From positions 496,001 through 560,000 of the forward strand of contig NZ_WWGH01000002.1 of the NCBI RefSeq assembly GCF_009865135.1: DNA of 64,000 nucleotides, given 5' to 3'. Within the stretch, counting starts at the first letter, position 1. Each line of letters begins with the position of its first letter. Position numbers and translations under genes: made by a program. Below the pieces are notes generated by a model. It was not told the origin of the DNA and searched no databases. It saw nothing but the letters and a program-made list of their open reading frames with translations. Below, one piece after another: positions 34,713 to 42,008 of the stretch. The stretch is from Streptomyces sp. SID8374 (lineage in GTDB: Bacteria; Actinomycetota; Actinomycetes; Streptomycetales; Streptomycetaceae).

Positions 34713-34987
34713 TGGGGTACGCACGAGCGTGTTCCGTGGCGCTGGTCGGCGTCGAGGGCGTGGTGGTGGAGGTCCAGGCGGACCTGGAGCCCGGGGTGGC
34801 GGCCTTCACGCTGGTCGGGCTGCCGGACAAGAGCCTGATCGAGAGCCGGGACCGGGTGCGGGCCGCGGTGGTCAACTCCGGGGCCGAGTGGCCGCAGAAG
34901 AAGCTCACGGTCGGGCTCTCCCCGGCCTCGGTCCCCAAGAGCGGTTCGGGTTTCGACCTAGCGAAACCCTGCGAAGAGCCTTTCTAA
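34712..34987 (+). pseudogene. comM: ComM/YifB Mg-chelatase-like AAA+ ATPase, 5' fragment cut by prophage
   Basis: ComM is a hexameric branch-migration helicase used in natural transformation and is normally about 500-540 residues. Here only the N-terminal about 83 native residues remain (M-G-Y-A-R-A-C-S-V-A-L-V-G-V-E-G, V-G-L-P-D-K-S-L-I-E-S-R-D-R-V-R-A-A, K-K-L-T-V-G-L-S-P-A-S-V-P-K). At G-S-G-F-D-L the native frame should continue with the conserved Lon-like core and AAA+ domain, but enters phage DNA and stops eight codons later. The remainder should lie at the right prophage end, outside this window. Confidence 0.9.
34930..34985. other. Left attachment site (attL) of the prophage
   Basis: The comM homology ends within 34948-34961, so the crossover is here. 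The junction carries an 8-bp inverted repeat, GGGTTTCG (34948-34955) and CGAAACCC (34962-34969), around the 6-bp centre ACCTAG. Serine integrases exchange at a 2-bp core within short dyad-like sites, so a junction dyad is expected. The exact core needs the right junction or an empty site for comparison. Confidence 0.75.
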
Positions 34988-35004
34988 CGTGCCAGGGTAG
35001 GGCC

Positions 35005-36459
35005 ATGAGCCCCAACCTCCGCGGCGCCATCGACGTTGCGGCCAGCATCGACCGGCGCGTTGTCATCTACTGCCGCATCAGCAGCGACCGAGAAGGCGCC
35101 GGCCTCGGAGTCGCCCGCCAACGCGAGGACTGTGAACAGCTCGCAGAGCAGCTCGGCCTCGACGTTGTTGAGGTGTACGAGGACAACGACCTGAGCGCCT
35201 ATAGCGGCAAGCCCCGCCCCGGCTACCGGAGGATGCTTCAGGACCTGCGAGACGGGCACGCAGGCACCGTCCTGGCTTGGCACACCGACCGGCTGCACCG
35301 CTCCCCGGCCGAGCTGGAGGAGTACATCGACGTGTGCGAGCCTCTCCGCATTGAGACGCGCACCGTCAAGGCCGGACACCTGGACCTCACTACCGCAACC
35401 GGACGGATGATCGCCCGCCAGCTCGGCGTGCAGGCCCGGTACGAGGTAGAGCGCATGGTCGAGAGGCAGCGCCGGAAGCGCGACGAGATGGCCACGAAGG
35501 GTCAGCACTTCGGCGGGCGCCGCCCGTTCGGCTGGGAGGTCGATGGCATGACGCCCATCGACTTCGAGTTCGACTGCATCCGGGAGGCCGCCCGATCGGT
35601 TCTCGCGGGGGCGTCACTGCGTTCCCTCGCGGCAGGATGGGTGGCCCGCGAGATCCTCACCAGCACCGGGAGCCAGTGGGAGGGGCCCGAGGTTCGAGGA
35701 ATGCTCCTGCGGTCCCGCAACGCGGGCATCGTCACCCACCGGGGGGAAGAGGTAGGCCCCGGGCGGTGGCCAGCGCCCTTGGATGAGCCGACCTGGCGCA
35801 GCGTCTGCGCGATCCTCACAGACCCGGCGCGGCGGCTCTCGCCGGGCAACGAACGTAAGTATCTCGGCAGTGGCCTCTACTTGTGCGGGCGGTGCGCCGA
35901 CGGGACCACGATGCGGGCGTGCACCTCGAACTCACGCAACCCCGGATCAGAGACCCGCTACTGGGGCGCGTACACCTGCCGGGCTCGCAAGCACATGTCC
36001 CGGCAGCGCGAGCAGGTCGACGACATCGTCCAGATTGCTCTGCTCAATCGGCTTGCCCAGCCTGACGCGGCAGAGTGGCTCGCCGCCCGCGAGGAGGACC
36101 CGGTTGATGTCCTTGGCGCGCAGCGGGACATGCGGGAGGCGCGCGCCACTCTTGATGAGCTGGCCAGCGCGCTCGGGTCCGGCGACCTGGACCTCCGGTC
36201 GTACAAGGTGGCCACCGTCTCGGCGCGGAGCCGCCTTGAGGCCGCTGAAAAGACCCTGTCCCGCGCCGTGACGGTGAACCCGGCTGCCGCTCTGGTAGGG
36301 GCTGCCGATATTGATGCGGTCTGGGCAGGGATGGATCTGTCCCGGCGGCGCGCGGTGCTTGCCTACGTGATGACGGTGACGATCCTGCCAGCGAAGAAGG
36401 GGCGACAGCCGGGCGGTGGGTACTGGGACCCGGACTCGCTGCGCATCGACTGGAAGTGA
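35005..36459 (+). CDS. int: Large serine recombinase (phage integrase)
   Basis: 484 residues. The resolvase domain (about 17-160) has catalytic Ser26 in Y-C-R-I-S-S-D and the D-R-L-H-R motif (residues near 94). This is followed by the recombinase domain (F-G-G-R-R-P-F-G-W-E), a zinc beta-ribbon (L-C-G-R-C ... Y-T-C) and a C-terminal coiled coil. It catalyses attP x attB integration and, with a directionality factor, excision. ATG 35005 lies 36-50 bp from the attL dyad, the usual int-att adjacency. No directionality factor was identified in this window. Confidence 0.95.
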   Translation: MSPNLRGAIDVAASIDRRVVIYCRISSDREGAGLGVARQREDCEQLAEQLGLDVVEVYEDNDLSAYSGKPRPGYRRMLQDLRDGHAGTVLAWHTDRLHRSPAELEEYIDVCEPLRIETRTVKAGHLDLTTATGRMIARQLGVQARYEVERMVERQRRKRDEMATKGQHFGGRRPFGWEVDGMTPIDFEFDCIREAARSVLAGASLRSLAAGWVAREILTSTGSQWEGPEVRGMLLRSRNAGIVTHRGEEVGPGRWPAPLDEPTWRSVCAILTDPARRLSPGNERKYLGSGLYLCGRCADGTTMRACTSNSRNPGSETRYWGAYTCRARKHMSRQREQVDDIVQIALLNRLAQPDAAEWLAAREEDPVDVLGAQRDMREARATLDELASALGSGDLDLRSYKVATVSARSRLEAAEKTLSRAVTVNPAAALVGAADIDAVWAGMDLSRRRAVLAYVMTVTILPAKKGRQPGGGYWDPDSLRIDWK

Positions 36460-36460
36460 C

Positions 36461-36488
36461 GGCGCCCCCGCGTCGAGGCGGGGGCGCC
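36461..36488 (+). terminator. Terminator after the integrase gene
   Basis: Perfect 11-bp inverted repeat (36461-36471 and 36478-36488), starting one base after the integrase stop. Confidence 0.8.
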
Positions 36489-36637
36489 GCTGGCCGTTCT
36501 CCGCAGCCTGGCGGGCAATGCGGAGGCGGCCGCTCTGTGGGGATCTCAGGTTCTTACCCCTGAGTAAGCACAGCATGCCTTAGAAGTGTGGCTTCTGCCC
36601 TACATACATTCGATCATGAGGGGCAGAGCGTGGTGGA

Positions 36638-36928
36638 GTGCCACGCTCCGTACCGCCGCCCACCTGGGTAATCGCCCGCCGCCGCGCCATCGGAGACCGC
36701 ATTCGCGCCGCACGCCAGGAGGCGAAGCTCACCCAGGAGCAGACCGCATTACGCATCGGCATGGACCGGGCGACGTACAACCGAATCGAACAAGGCCACA
36801 GCGCCGCTCTCATCGACAGCCTGATCCTCATCGCCGACGCGATCGGTGTCCCGCTGGCTGATCTCGTACGTGAGGAGCGGCCCCCGCCTCGCGACGGGCG
36901 GGAGCCGCCCGGCCCGCCCGGACCGTGA
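36638..36928 (+). CDS. Small XRE-family HTH regulator
   Basis: 96 residues with a single helix-turn-helix (about 17-75): I-G-D-R-I-R-A-A-R-Q-E-A-K-L-T-Q-E-Q-T-A then D-R-A-T-Y-N-R-I-E-Q-G-H. The tail is Pro-rich. The GTG start is the only in-frame one near the domain; its Shine-Dalgarno is poor (GGTGGAG too close). Position between integrase and the regulatory cassette suggests a Cro-like or repressor role in lysogeny; this is inference. Confidence 0.82.
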   Translation: MPRSVPPPTWVIARRRAIGDRIRAARQEAKLTQEQTALRIGMDRATYNRIEQGHSAALIDSLILIADAIGVPLADLVREERPPPRDGREPPGPPGP

Positions 36929-36958
36929 CCGCCGCCGGCCGCCGGTACGGGCGGGAGA

Positions 36959-37117
36959 TCAGCGGCCCTCGGTCGGATACGACCTCGGGCTCGTACGGGG
37001 TCGAGGGCAGCCGCCCCGGTGCAGGACGACGGTCGACCCGGCGGCGGACCCGTTGTGGACGAGCACCCGCTCAGCCTCGCCCTCGGGGATGATCCTGCCG
37101 CAGCGATCGCACCTCAC
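36959..37117 (-). CDS. 52-residue Cys-motif mini-protein (third cassette gene)
   Basis: Reads M-R-C-D-R-C-G-R-I-I-P-E-G-E-A-E-R-V-L-V and ends in R-P-R-T-S-P-R-S-Y-P-T-E-G-R. The C-x2-C pair plus a later H-R-G-G-C suggests a small zinc knuckle. The GTG start overlaps the preceding stop (GTGA), so it should be translated with the two genes upstream. No recognised family. Convergent with the small XRE gene. Confidence 0.65.
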   Translation of the reverse strand: MRCDRCGRIIPEGEAERVLVHNGSAAGSTVVLHRGGCPRPRTSPRSYPTEGR

Positions 37118-37293
37118 GGTGTCGCCGCCTTACGGGCATCCCGCCACGTCTGCCGGAGCTGCGCCGCAGTCTCGCAGTCCGCGCCCGTCGTACGGCACGG
37201 AGCACACAATTGAGCGTGCCGGATGAAGGCCGAGTAGGCCGCCTGCGCGGCGGCCTCCCCGGTCGCCTGCTGCGCCTGCACCTGCCCGCTCAT
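37114..37293 (-). CDS. 59-residue mini-protein (second cassette gene)
   Basis: Begins M-S-G-Q-V-Q-A-Q-Q-A-T-G-E-A and contains Y-S-A-F-I-R-H-A-Q-L-C-A-P-C-R-T, a C-x2-C motif followed by D-C-E-T-A-A-Q-L-R-Q-T-W. Its ATG overlaps the stop of the 74-residue gene (ATGA) and its stop overlaps the next start (GTGA). Similar small proteins occur next to XRE regulators in Streptomyces, to my recollection, with no known function. Confidence 0.7.
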   Translation of the reverse strand: MSGQVQAQQATGEAAAQAAYSAFIRHAQLCAPCRTTGADCETAAQLRQTWRDARKAATP

Positions 37294-37514
37294 CGCGCAC
37301 CTCCGCTGGGGACCGGAACGAGGGTGCCCGCAAGGAGCACGTCCAGCCGGTCGCGGAGCGCCTCCGCCTCCGAACGGGAAAGCACCAGCTGCACCTCACC
37401 CTGGAGACGATCGAGGTCGTACAGCGCGACCGGGACGCGCACCTCTCCAGTGGTCGGGTCGCCGGTCGGTAACGCCGCGCGCTGCGGCGAAGCGTGCCAG
37501 GTCATGACGGACAT
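37290..37514 (-). CDS. 74-residue mini-protein (first cassette gene)
   Basis: Contains P-V-A-L-Y-D-L-D-R-L-Q-G-E-V-Q-L-V-L-S-R-S-E-A-E-A-L-R-D-R-L-D, a beta-strand-plus-amphipathic-helix pattern with 'phage-like' small-protein character. It has two in-frame ATGs (37514 and 37505); AGGGGG precedes the first. It lies directly downstream of the operator at 37570-37606. Function unknown. Confidence 0.68.
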   Translation of the reverse strand: MSVMTWHASPQRAALPTGDPTTGEVRVPVALYDLDRLQGEVQLVLSRSEAEALRDRLDVLLAGTLVPVPSGGAR

Positions 37515-37569
37515 CAGGCCCCCTATGTGGAAGACGAGCCGTCACCGTAAGGGGCCTGGCGAGGGAGAA

Positions 37570-37606
37570 CAGGTACAACTTGTACCTGTGTCCCAACCTG
37601 TACCTG
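37570..37606 (-). promoter_or_regulatory. Palindromic operator with an extra half-site
   Basis: CAGGTACAA-C-TTGTACCTG (37570-37588) is a perfect 9-bp dyad, and a further half-site CTGTACCTG lies at 37598-37606 on the same strand, one 18-bp step away. It sits between the stop of the 410-residue HTH regulator and the start of the mini-gene cassette, so it is well placed to control the cassette. Confidence 0.8.
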
Positions 37607-38839
37607 TTACCCGGCGGTAGCGATGCCCACGTCCACGGCGAGCTTCGACGCCTCCGGGCGCAGTGCGCGCGGCGCTGACCGCCACAGGTCCGCGGCCACC
37701 GACCGGGCCGAAGGGGTGTACGCGACGGTCTCGGCGCCGATGCGGTGCGCCATCTGCATCACGTGCAGCGCGGCCGTACGGTCCCCGCGCTGAAGGTGCC
37801 CACGAGCAACCTCCACCCATAGGCGGGCCCGACGCTCGCGTGAGGGCATGACGTCGGGGTCGATGTCGTCGGCCAGGCCGAGGGCCTTCTGAGACTTCCG
37901 CAGGTCGGTCGCCACGCTGACGGCGTGGAAGTCGACGTTGGCACGGCCGAAGACGGTCGATGGGTGGAGGTAGTTCTGCGGCAGAGACTTCGCGATCTGG
38001 TCGCCCGCCTCCCAGTACCGCCAGGCGTCGCCCTCACGGCCCTCCCGTGCCACGGTCACCGCCGCGTGGAGCTGGAGCGCGCCGTACACGCCCCGCCAGT
38101 CGTCCGGCGCCCCATCCAGGTGCGGGCGGATCAAGGTGGCCGCCTCCTCCACCACCCGTAGCGCCTCCTCGGGGTACGACGTCTCCCGCAAGATGTTGCC
38201 CAGGTTCCAGGCCGCTGCCGCTATGGCCGCCGGGGCGTCCGCCGACTGCGCCGCCGCGAGCGCCCGGTCAGCCACCACCCACGCCAGCTCGGCCGGCGCA
38301 ACGTACGCGGTCGCCTGCCCCGTCAACCGGTACACGTCCGACAGGGCGACCTGCGCCCGGCGGCGGTCGCCCCCGTCCAGCGACCGCACGGCGTACTCCC
38401 CGTCCCGGATCAGCCCGGGGAGCAGCGCCCCAACCTCGGTACGGTTCCGGCCCGAGGTATGCCACAGGCGCCACGTCTGGTCCACCCGCCCCTGAAGCGC
38501 GGCCGGATCAACCGGTTCCGGCGAGGACGGGGTGAGGCTGCGCGTCATCACGGCGGCCCAGATGTCCGGCATCCCCGGGTGGGAGAGCCGGCCGAGCGGG
38601 GCCGCCTGCGCGGCGGCAGCTGGGGTGTCCGTGCCGGTGATGACCGAGAGGTCCGCGACCTGGAGCGCGGCGGCAAGCCGCAGTAGCAGCGGGTGCGAGG
38701 TGAGTTCGCGCTCGCCGCTCTCGATCTTCTTCAGCCACTCGACGCCGCGCCCGCAGAGTTCGGCGAGGACCGGGCGGGACATCCCGCGGCTCTCGCGCAG
38801 CGCGCGGATCCGCTCTCCGGTGGTGAGGTCTGCGTCCAT
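37607..38839 (-). CDS. HTH (XRE) regulator with helical-repeat C-terminal domain
   Basis: 410 residues. N-terminal HTH (about 5-65): G-E-R-I-R-A-L-R-E-S-R-G-M-S-R-P-V-L-A-E-L-C, then E-W-L-K-K-I-E-S-G-E-R. The rest is all-helical with TPR-like pairs (A-A-A-W-N-L-G-N-I-L-R-E-T-S-Y-P-E-E-A-L) over about 130-400. Such HTH-TPR proteins are often ligand- or peptide-responsive. Its stop touches the operator at 37570-37606. Candidate master regulator of the prophage. ATG 38839 was chosen because it directly precedes the HTH and follows AGGGGCAC. Confidence 0.85.
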   Translation of the reverse strand: MDADLTTGERIRALRESRGMSRPVLAELCGRGVEWLKKIESGERELTSHPLLLRLAAALQVADLSVITGTDTPAAAAQAAPLGRLSHPGMPDIWAAVMTRSLTPSSPEPVDPAALQGRVDQTWRLWHTSGRNRTEVGALLPGLIRDGEYAVRSLDGGDRRRAQVALSDVYRLTGQATAYVAPAELAWVVADRALAAAQSADAPAAIAAAAWNLGNILRETSYPEEALRVVEEAATLIRPHLDGAPDDWRGVYGALQLHAAVTVAREGREGDAWRYWEAGDQIAKSLPQNYLHPSTVFGRANVDFHAVSVATDLRKSQKALGLADDIDPDVMPSRERRARLWVEVARGHLQRGDRTAALHVMQMAHRIGAETVAYTPSARSVAADLWRSAPRALRPEASKLAVDVGIATAG

Positions 38840-38930
38840 CGTGGTGCCCCTCCGTCTGGCCGGTGCCGTGGGTGCCAGGGTACGGCGGGCCGGTGGCAGC
38901 TGGGAGTGCGCACGGTCGTACGATCCGGCC

Positions 38931-39128
38931 ATGGCTGACATCGACCTCCCCCAGCACCTGATCGACCTGGAGTCCGCCGCGTGGGCGGAGCAGCAGGAGG
39001 GCCGGCTGACCGTGGAGTCGGCGGACGCCGTGCAGCAGGCCGTACGCGAGCACGCCGCGGCGGCCGGGGTGTCCCGGTACCAGGTGGAGGCGGCCCTGAA
39101 GAGGGCGGTGCGGCACCCGGAGAGCTAG
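38931..39128 (+). CDS. Small acidic helical protein
   Basis: 65 residues, M-A-D-I-D-L-P-Q-H-L-I-D-L-E-S-A-A-W-A-E-Q-Q, mainly helical, with S-A-D-A-V-Q-Q-A-V-R. Divergent from the 410-residue regulator with a 91-bp spacer. Similar small proteins are common on Streptomyces mobile elements; function unknown. Confidence 0.72.
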   Translation: MADIDLPQHLIDLESAAWAEQQEGRLTVESADAVQQAVREHAAAAGVSRYQVEAALKRAVRHPES

Positions 39129-39138
39129 GCTCGAACAT

Positions 39139-39468
39139 GTGCACGAAGAACCGTCCCGGCTGGCCATGCTCCAGTTCGCCCGCCGCATCGCCGTCCAGCA
39201 AGTCGACCAGATCGACCGCTGGATCGCTGACGAGGAGCAGCGCCAAGCCGAGCAACAGGCGGCCGCAGCACGGCGCGCAGCCGCCGAACCGCAGTGGACC
39301 ATCGGCCTCACCCAGAACGGGCGCCCCGAGGAGGTCCACGCCCCCGGCTGCACGATGGCCGGGCAGAGGCGGCAGCGTACGGCCACCGTCGACCAGGCGC
39401 GCGAGGCACTCGCCCAAGGCGTCACCGCGTGCGCCTTCTGCCGGCCGGACACCGAGCTCGGCCTCTGA
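39139..39468 (+). CDS. DUF6233-like hypothetical protein
   Basis: 109 residues: a charged helical N-terminal half (Q-F-A-R-R-I-A-V-Q-Q-V-D-Q-I-D-R-W-I-A-D) and a C-terminal half with H-A-P-G-C-T-M-A-G and C-A-F-C-R-P, suggesting a small metal-binding module. It resembles the DUF6233 family frequent in Streptomyces elements. The GTG start is 10 bp after the previous stop. Confidence 0.7.
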   Translation: MHEEPSRLAMLQFARRIAVQQVDQIDRWIADEEQRQAEQQAAAARRAAAEPQWTIGLTQNGRPEEVHAPGCTMAGQRRQRTATVDQAREALAQGVTACAFCRPDTELGL

Positions 39469-39522
39469 CCCAAGGCATGACGGAGGGCCCCCTGCCGCCG
39501 TGGTAACGGGGCCAGGTCTCGG

Positions 39523-39879
39523 TCAAGGCAGGTCAAGCGGGAGCCGGGAGCCCCCCACGGCCCGCCCCGATTCGGTGACCGACAGCCGCCGCCCGGTACG
39601 GCCCTGCTTCCAGCGGAGCCCTCGCTGGGAGCCCTCGTACTCGGGTACGGGCTCCAGCTTCCCGAGTTCGACCAGGCCTGCGCCTACCAGCTCGGCCACC
39701 GTGTTCGCGCGGACGACATGCTGTATCTGCCACGGACGCCACGGATCGGCAGGTACTTCACTGACGAGCCCGACCAGATGGCCGCTGCGACTGGGTACGA
39801 CCCACGCGGGAAACCGACAGCCAGGGGCGCAGGATTGAGAAATCGCGATGAGAGCATCACTGGGCGAAGACTGAGTCAT
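39523..39879 (-). CDS. Hypothetical protein, last gene of the late operon
   Basis: 118 residues from ATG 39879 (M-T-Q-S-S-P-S-D-A-L-I-A-I-S-Q-S). Contains F-P-A-W-V-V-P-S-R-S-G-H-L-V-G-L-V and W-Q-I-Q-H-V-V-R-A-N-T-V-A-E-L-V. No family recognised. It lies 67 bp downstream of the tail-fibre gene on the same strand and may be host-range or lysogenic-conversion related; that is speculation. Confidence 0.55.
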   Translation of the reverse strand: MTQSSPSDALIAISQSCAPGCRFPAWVVPSRSGHLVGLVSEVPADPWRPWQIQHVVRANTVAELVGAGLVELGKLEPVPEYEGSQRGLRWKQGRTGRRLSVTESGRAVGGSRLPLDLP

Positions 39880-39945
39880 GAGGCGAGCATGGCGTGGGCG
39901 GGCTGGCCGCACGGCTCCCCAGGCACGCACGGCCCGTGACGTGGG

Positions 39946-40941
39946 TCACGCCACTCGGGCCAGCCGCAGCCACGACCCCGCGCGCAACACCGTCGCCGTG
40001 CCCGTCGCCACGTTCTGTGCCCACTGCACGGTGATCGCCCCGTTGGCCCCGGCGGTGATCGAACCGAGTGGGGCGACGATGAGGCCGACGGCGGTGATGC
40101 CGACGCCGATGGACTGCCCCGGGGCGTACCGGGTGAGGCGGATGGAGCCGGTGCCGTCGGACACGCCGAGGGTGATGGCGCCGGGGGTCCAGTAGCCGGA
40201 CGATCCGGGCGGGGCGGCGATGGTGAGGAGGAGGTCGGCGGCGGGGTCACCGTCCACGGCGAGCATGGCGTCGATGGCGTATCGGCCCCCGGCGGTGACG
40301 GGGATGGTGAGGTGGTCGTCGTCCTGGAGGACGAGGCTGCTGACGACCTGCTCGTCCACCGGCTTGTCGACGGTGCGGGTGACGCCAACGGTGTCGCCGG
40401 TGGGCGGGGTGCCGGGTGGGCCTTGCACCCCTGGATCACCCTTGTCGCCCTTCGCGCCCTTGAGGGAGGCGATCCACTGCGCCTCGCTGCCCGCGTACCC
40501 GCCAGCCACGGCGATGTCGTACGCGCTCGCCCCCGGCGCCCCGTCCTCGCCATCCATCCCGTCGTCGCCTGGCGGCCCCGGAACGAGGACGTACGTTCCA
40601 CCGTCCTCCCCAGCAGGCAGCAGATCCGCGATGTCCACCGTGCCCAGCTCGGCGGGCAGCATGATGTGCTGGGCGTCGCCGCCCGTCTCCAGTCGGTACG
40701 TCCACCCCGTCGGCGTGCACCCCTCCGCGTCCGTCGCCAGCAGCTCAACCTGCCACTCACCTGCGTCGTCGGCGGTGACGACGACCCACCCGTCATCGAC
40801 GACGACGCCGTGCACCGAAGAGACGACGCGCCGTGGCGTCGGCCGTACGCGCACGGGCAGCGGGCTCCCGTCACCATCGGCCAGATGCTGGTGCCCGGTC
40901 AGGACGACCGTCTCGATCCCCTCGGGGAAGGCCATGGTCAC
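39946..40941 (-). CDS. Collagen-like tail fibre / receptor-binding protein
   Basis: 331 residues. An N-terminal strand-rich region is followed by a collagen-like segment (about 117-175) with Gly-x-Y triplets such as G-P-P-G-D-D-G-M-D-G and G-D-P-G-V-Q-G-P-P-G. Within it is the phage-fibre motif A-Y-D-I-A-V-A-G-G-Y-A-G-S-E-A-Q-W. The C-terminal domain is beta-rich. Likely trimeric tip protein. The GTG start overlaps the stop of the gene upstream (GTGA). Confidence 0.82.
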   Translation of the reverse strand: MTMAFPEGIETVVLTGHQHLADGDGSPLPVRVRPTPRRVVSSVHGVVVDDGWVVVTADDAGEWQVELLATDAEGCTPTGWTYRLETGGDAQHIMLPAELGTVDIADLLPAGEDGGTYVLVPGPPGDDGMDGEDGAPGASAYDIAVAGGYAGSEAQWIASLKGAKGDKGDPGVQGPPGTPPTGDTVGVTRTVDKPVDEQVVSSLVLQDDDHLTIPVTAGGRYAIDAMLAVDGDPAADLLLTIAAPPGSSGYWTPGAITLGVSDGTGSIRLTRYAPGQSIGVGITAVGLIVAPLGSITAGANGAITVQWAQNVATGTATVLRAGSWLRLARVA

Positions 40942-41300
40942 ACTCCAGTTCGGTTGTACTCATCCACCAGCGGGTGCGGAGCCTCCGGCTCAATCCCAGC
41001 GCGGTGCATCTGACCCGCCCACCGGTCAGCCGTCCACGCGAACGCCCGGACAACCGACTCCAAGCGCGACTGCCGGCCCCGAAGCGAGCCGTTCTCCTCG
41101 TCGACGCGGGCCACGGTCGCTTGCAACACCTTGAACTTCTCGGCTTCCAGCCCCGGGGCCGCCGCCGCTCGCGCCGCCGCCTCATTGGCGCGAGCGGTAG
41201 CCTGCGCCGCTCTCACGGTGGCGCGGGCCACGAAGAACCCGCCGCCCCCGAGCAACGTGCCACCGGCCCCCAGCAACGCAACGATCTCCGTGATGGTCAC
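40938..41300 (-). CDS. Membrane-anchored coiled-coil phage protein (possible holin accessory)
   Basis: 120 residues: an N-terminal TM helix (about 4-27, I-V-A-L-L-G-A-G-G-T-L-L-G-G-G-G-F-F-V-A) then a long Ala/Glu helix and coiled coil (28-75). The position between two membrane proteins of the lysis module and the tail fibre suggests a lysis or spanin-like role, but Gram-positive phages need no spanin. The GTG start overlaps the upstream stop. Confidence 0.72.
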   Translation of the reverse strand: MTITEIVALLGAGGTLLGGGGFFVARATVRAAQATARANEAAARAAAAPGLEAEKFKVLQATVARVDEENGSLRGRQSRLESVVRAFAWTADRWAGQMHRAGIEPEAPHPLVDEYNRTGV

Positions 41301-41740
41301 GGGGCCTTGCCTTTCCGGGCCCGCCACGGTGGTGAGGGGACGGAGTGCTCCGGCACCGTGGCAGCCCACATGATGACCCCGACGTGCGAGGTGAGATACC
41401 ACGCGGCGACGAACCCGCCCCGCGCGTAGTCGCCGGTGAGAACGGCGAAGAGGTAGGCCACCGCCCATACGGACGGCGGGGCCAGGGCGGCAAGGAACCC
41501 GAGCCAGTCCCGGCCGATCCGGACGAACGCCGAGGCGATGCACACCACCCCGGCGCCGATCCATAGCCAGGCCCAGGAGGCGAGGCTGCACCGGTCGGTC
41601 AGGAGCCGGAGCCCGGCCGGGTCCTGCTGGGGGCTCACGATGAATCCGGTTCCCCAGCACACCTTGCCGATGCCCAGGATCAAGAGGATCTGCCCGCGGC
41701 GGCCCAGCTGCATCCTGAGCCACCGGGCCGCCGCGCGCAT
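41297..41740 (-). CDS. Phage membrane protein, about four TM helices (lysis module)
   Basis: 147 residues with hydrophobic segments near 16-34, 53-74, 83-102 and 108-128 and basic ends (M-R-A-A-A-R-W-L-R-M). Overlaps both neighbours by a few bases. It may be a holin or holin partner; family not recognised. Confidence 0.68.
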   Translation of the reverse strand: MRAAARWLRMQLGRRGQILLILGIGKVCWGTGFIVSPQQDPAGLRLLTDRCSLASWAWLWIGAGVVCIASAFVRIGRDWLGFLAALAPPSVWAVAYLFAVLTGDYARGGFVAAWYLTSHVGVIMWAATVPEHSVPSPPWRARKGKAP

Positions 41741-42006
41741 CAGACGCCCTTGGCCAGCGACGCAGAGTTCCTCGCGCCGAACGCCCGCGCGGCCATGCCC
41801 TTCAGCAGCGTCCCGGCCGCGGCTATCCCGGCGGCCGCCATCGTCTCCCAGAACGACGCGGAGAACATGTCCGCCGGGCCAGCCGCGACGGCGACACCAC
41901 CGGCGGCGACGATGGCCGTCGCCAGGGTCCGCTCGGCCAGGTCGCGGGCGTACGTCTTCGCGGTCTTGACCACCGTCTCAGCGGTGGGCAGCAGAGGATC
42001 GGTCAT
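41740..42006 (-). CDS. Putative holin
   Basis: 88 residues, M-T-D-P-L-L-P-T-A-E-T-V-V-K-T-A-K-T-Y-A-R with two hydrophobic segments (about 29-45 and 55-72), a pattern resembling r1t-type holins of actinophages. It would permeabilise the membrane and allow the endolysin to reach the wall. ATG 42006 is chosen because AAGGAG lies 8 bases upstream; it is directly downstream of the endolysin gene. Confidence 0.72.
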   Translation of the reverse strand: MTDPLLPTAETVVKTAKTYARDLAERTLATAIVAAGGVAVAAGPADMFSASFWETMAAAGIAAAGTLLKGMAARAFGARNSASLAKGV

Positions 42007-42008
42007 GG

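Noticed and set aside
37396..37596. Leftward 66-codon frame overlapping the operator and the 74-residue gene
   Set aside because: It would start upstream within the operator, has no ribosome-binding site, and the alternative frame has ATGA coupling to the next gene.
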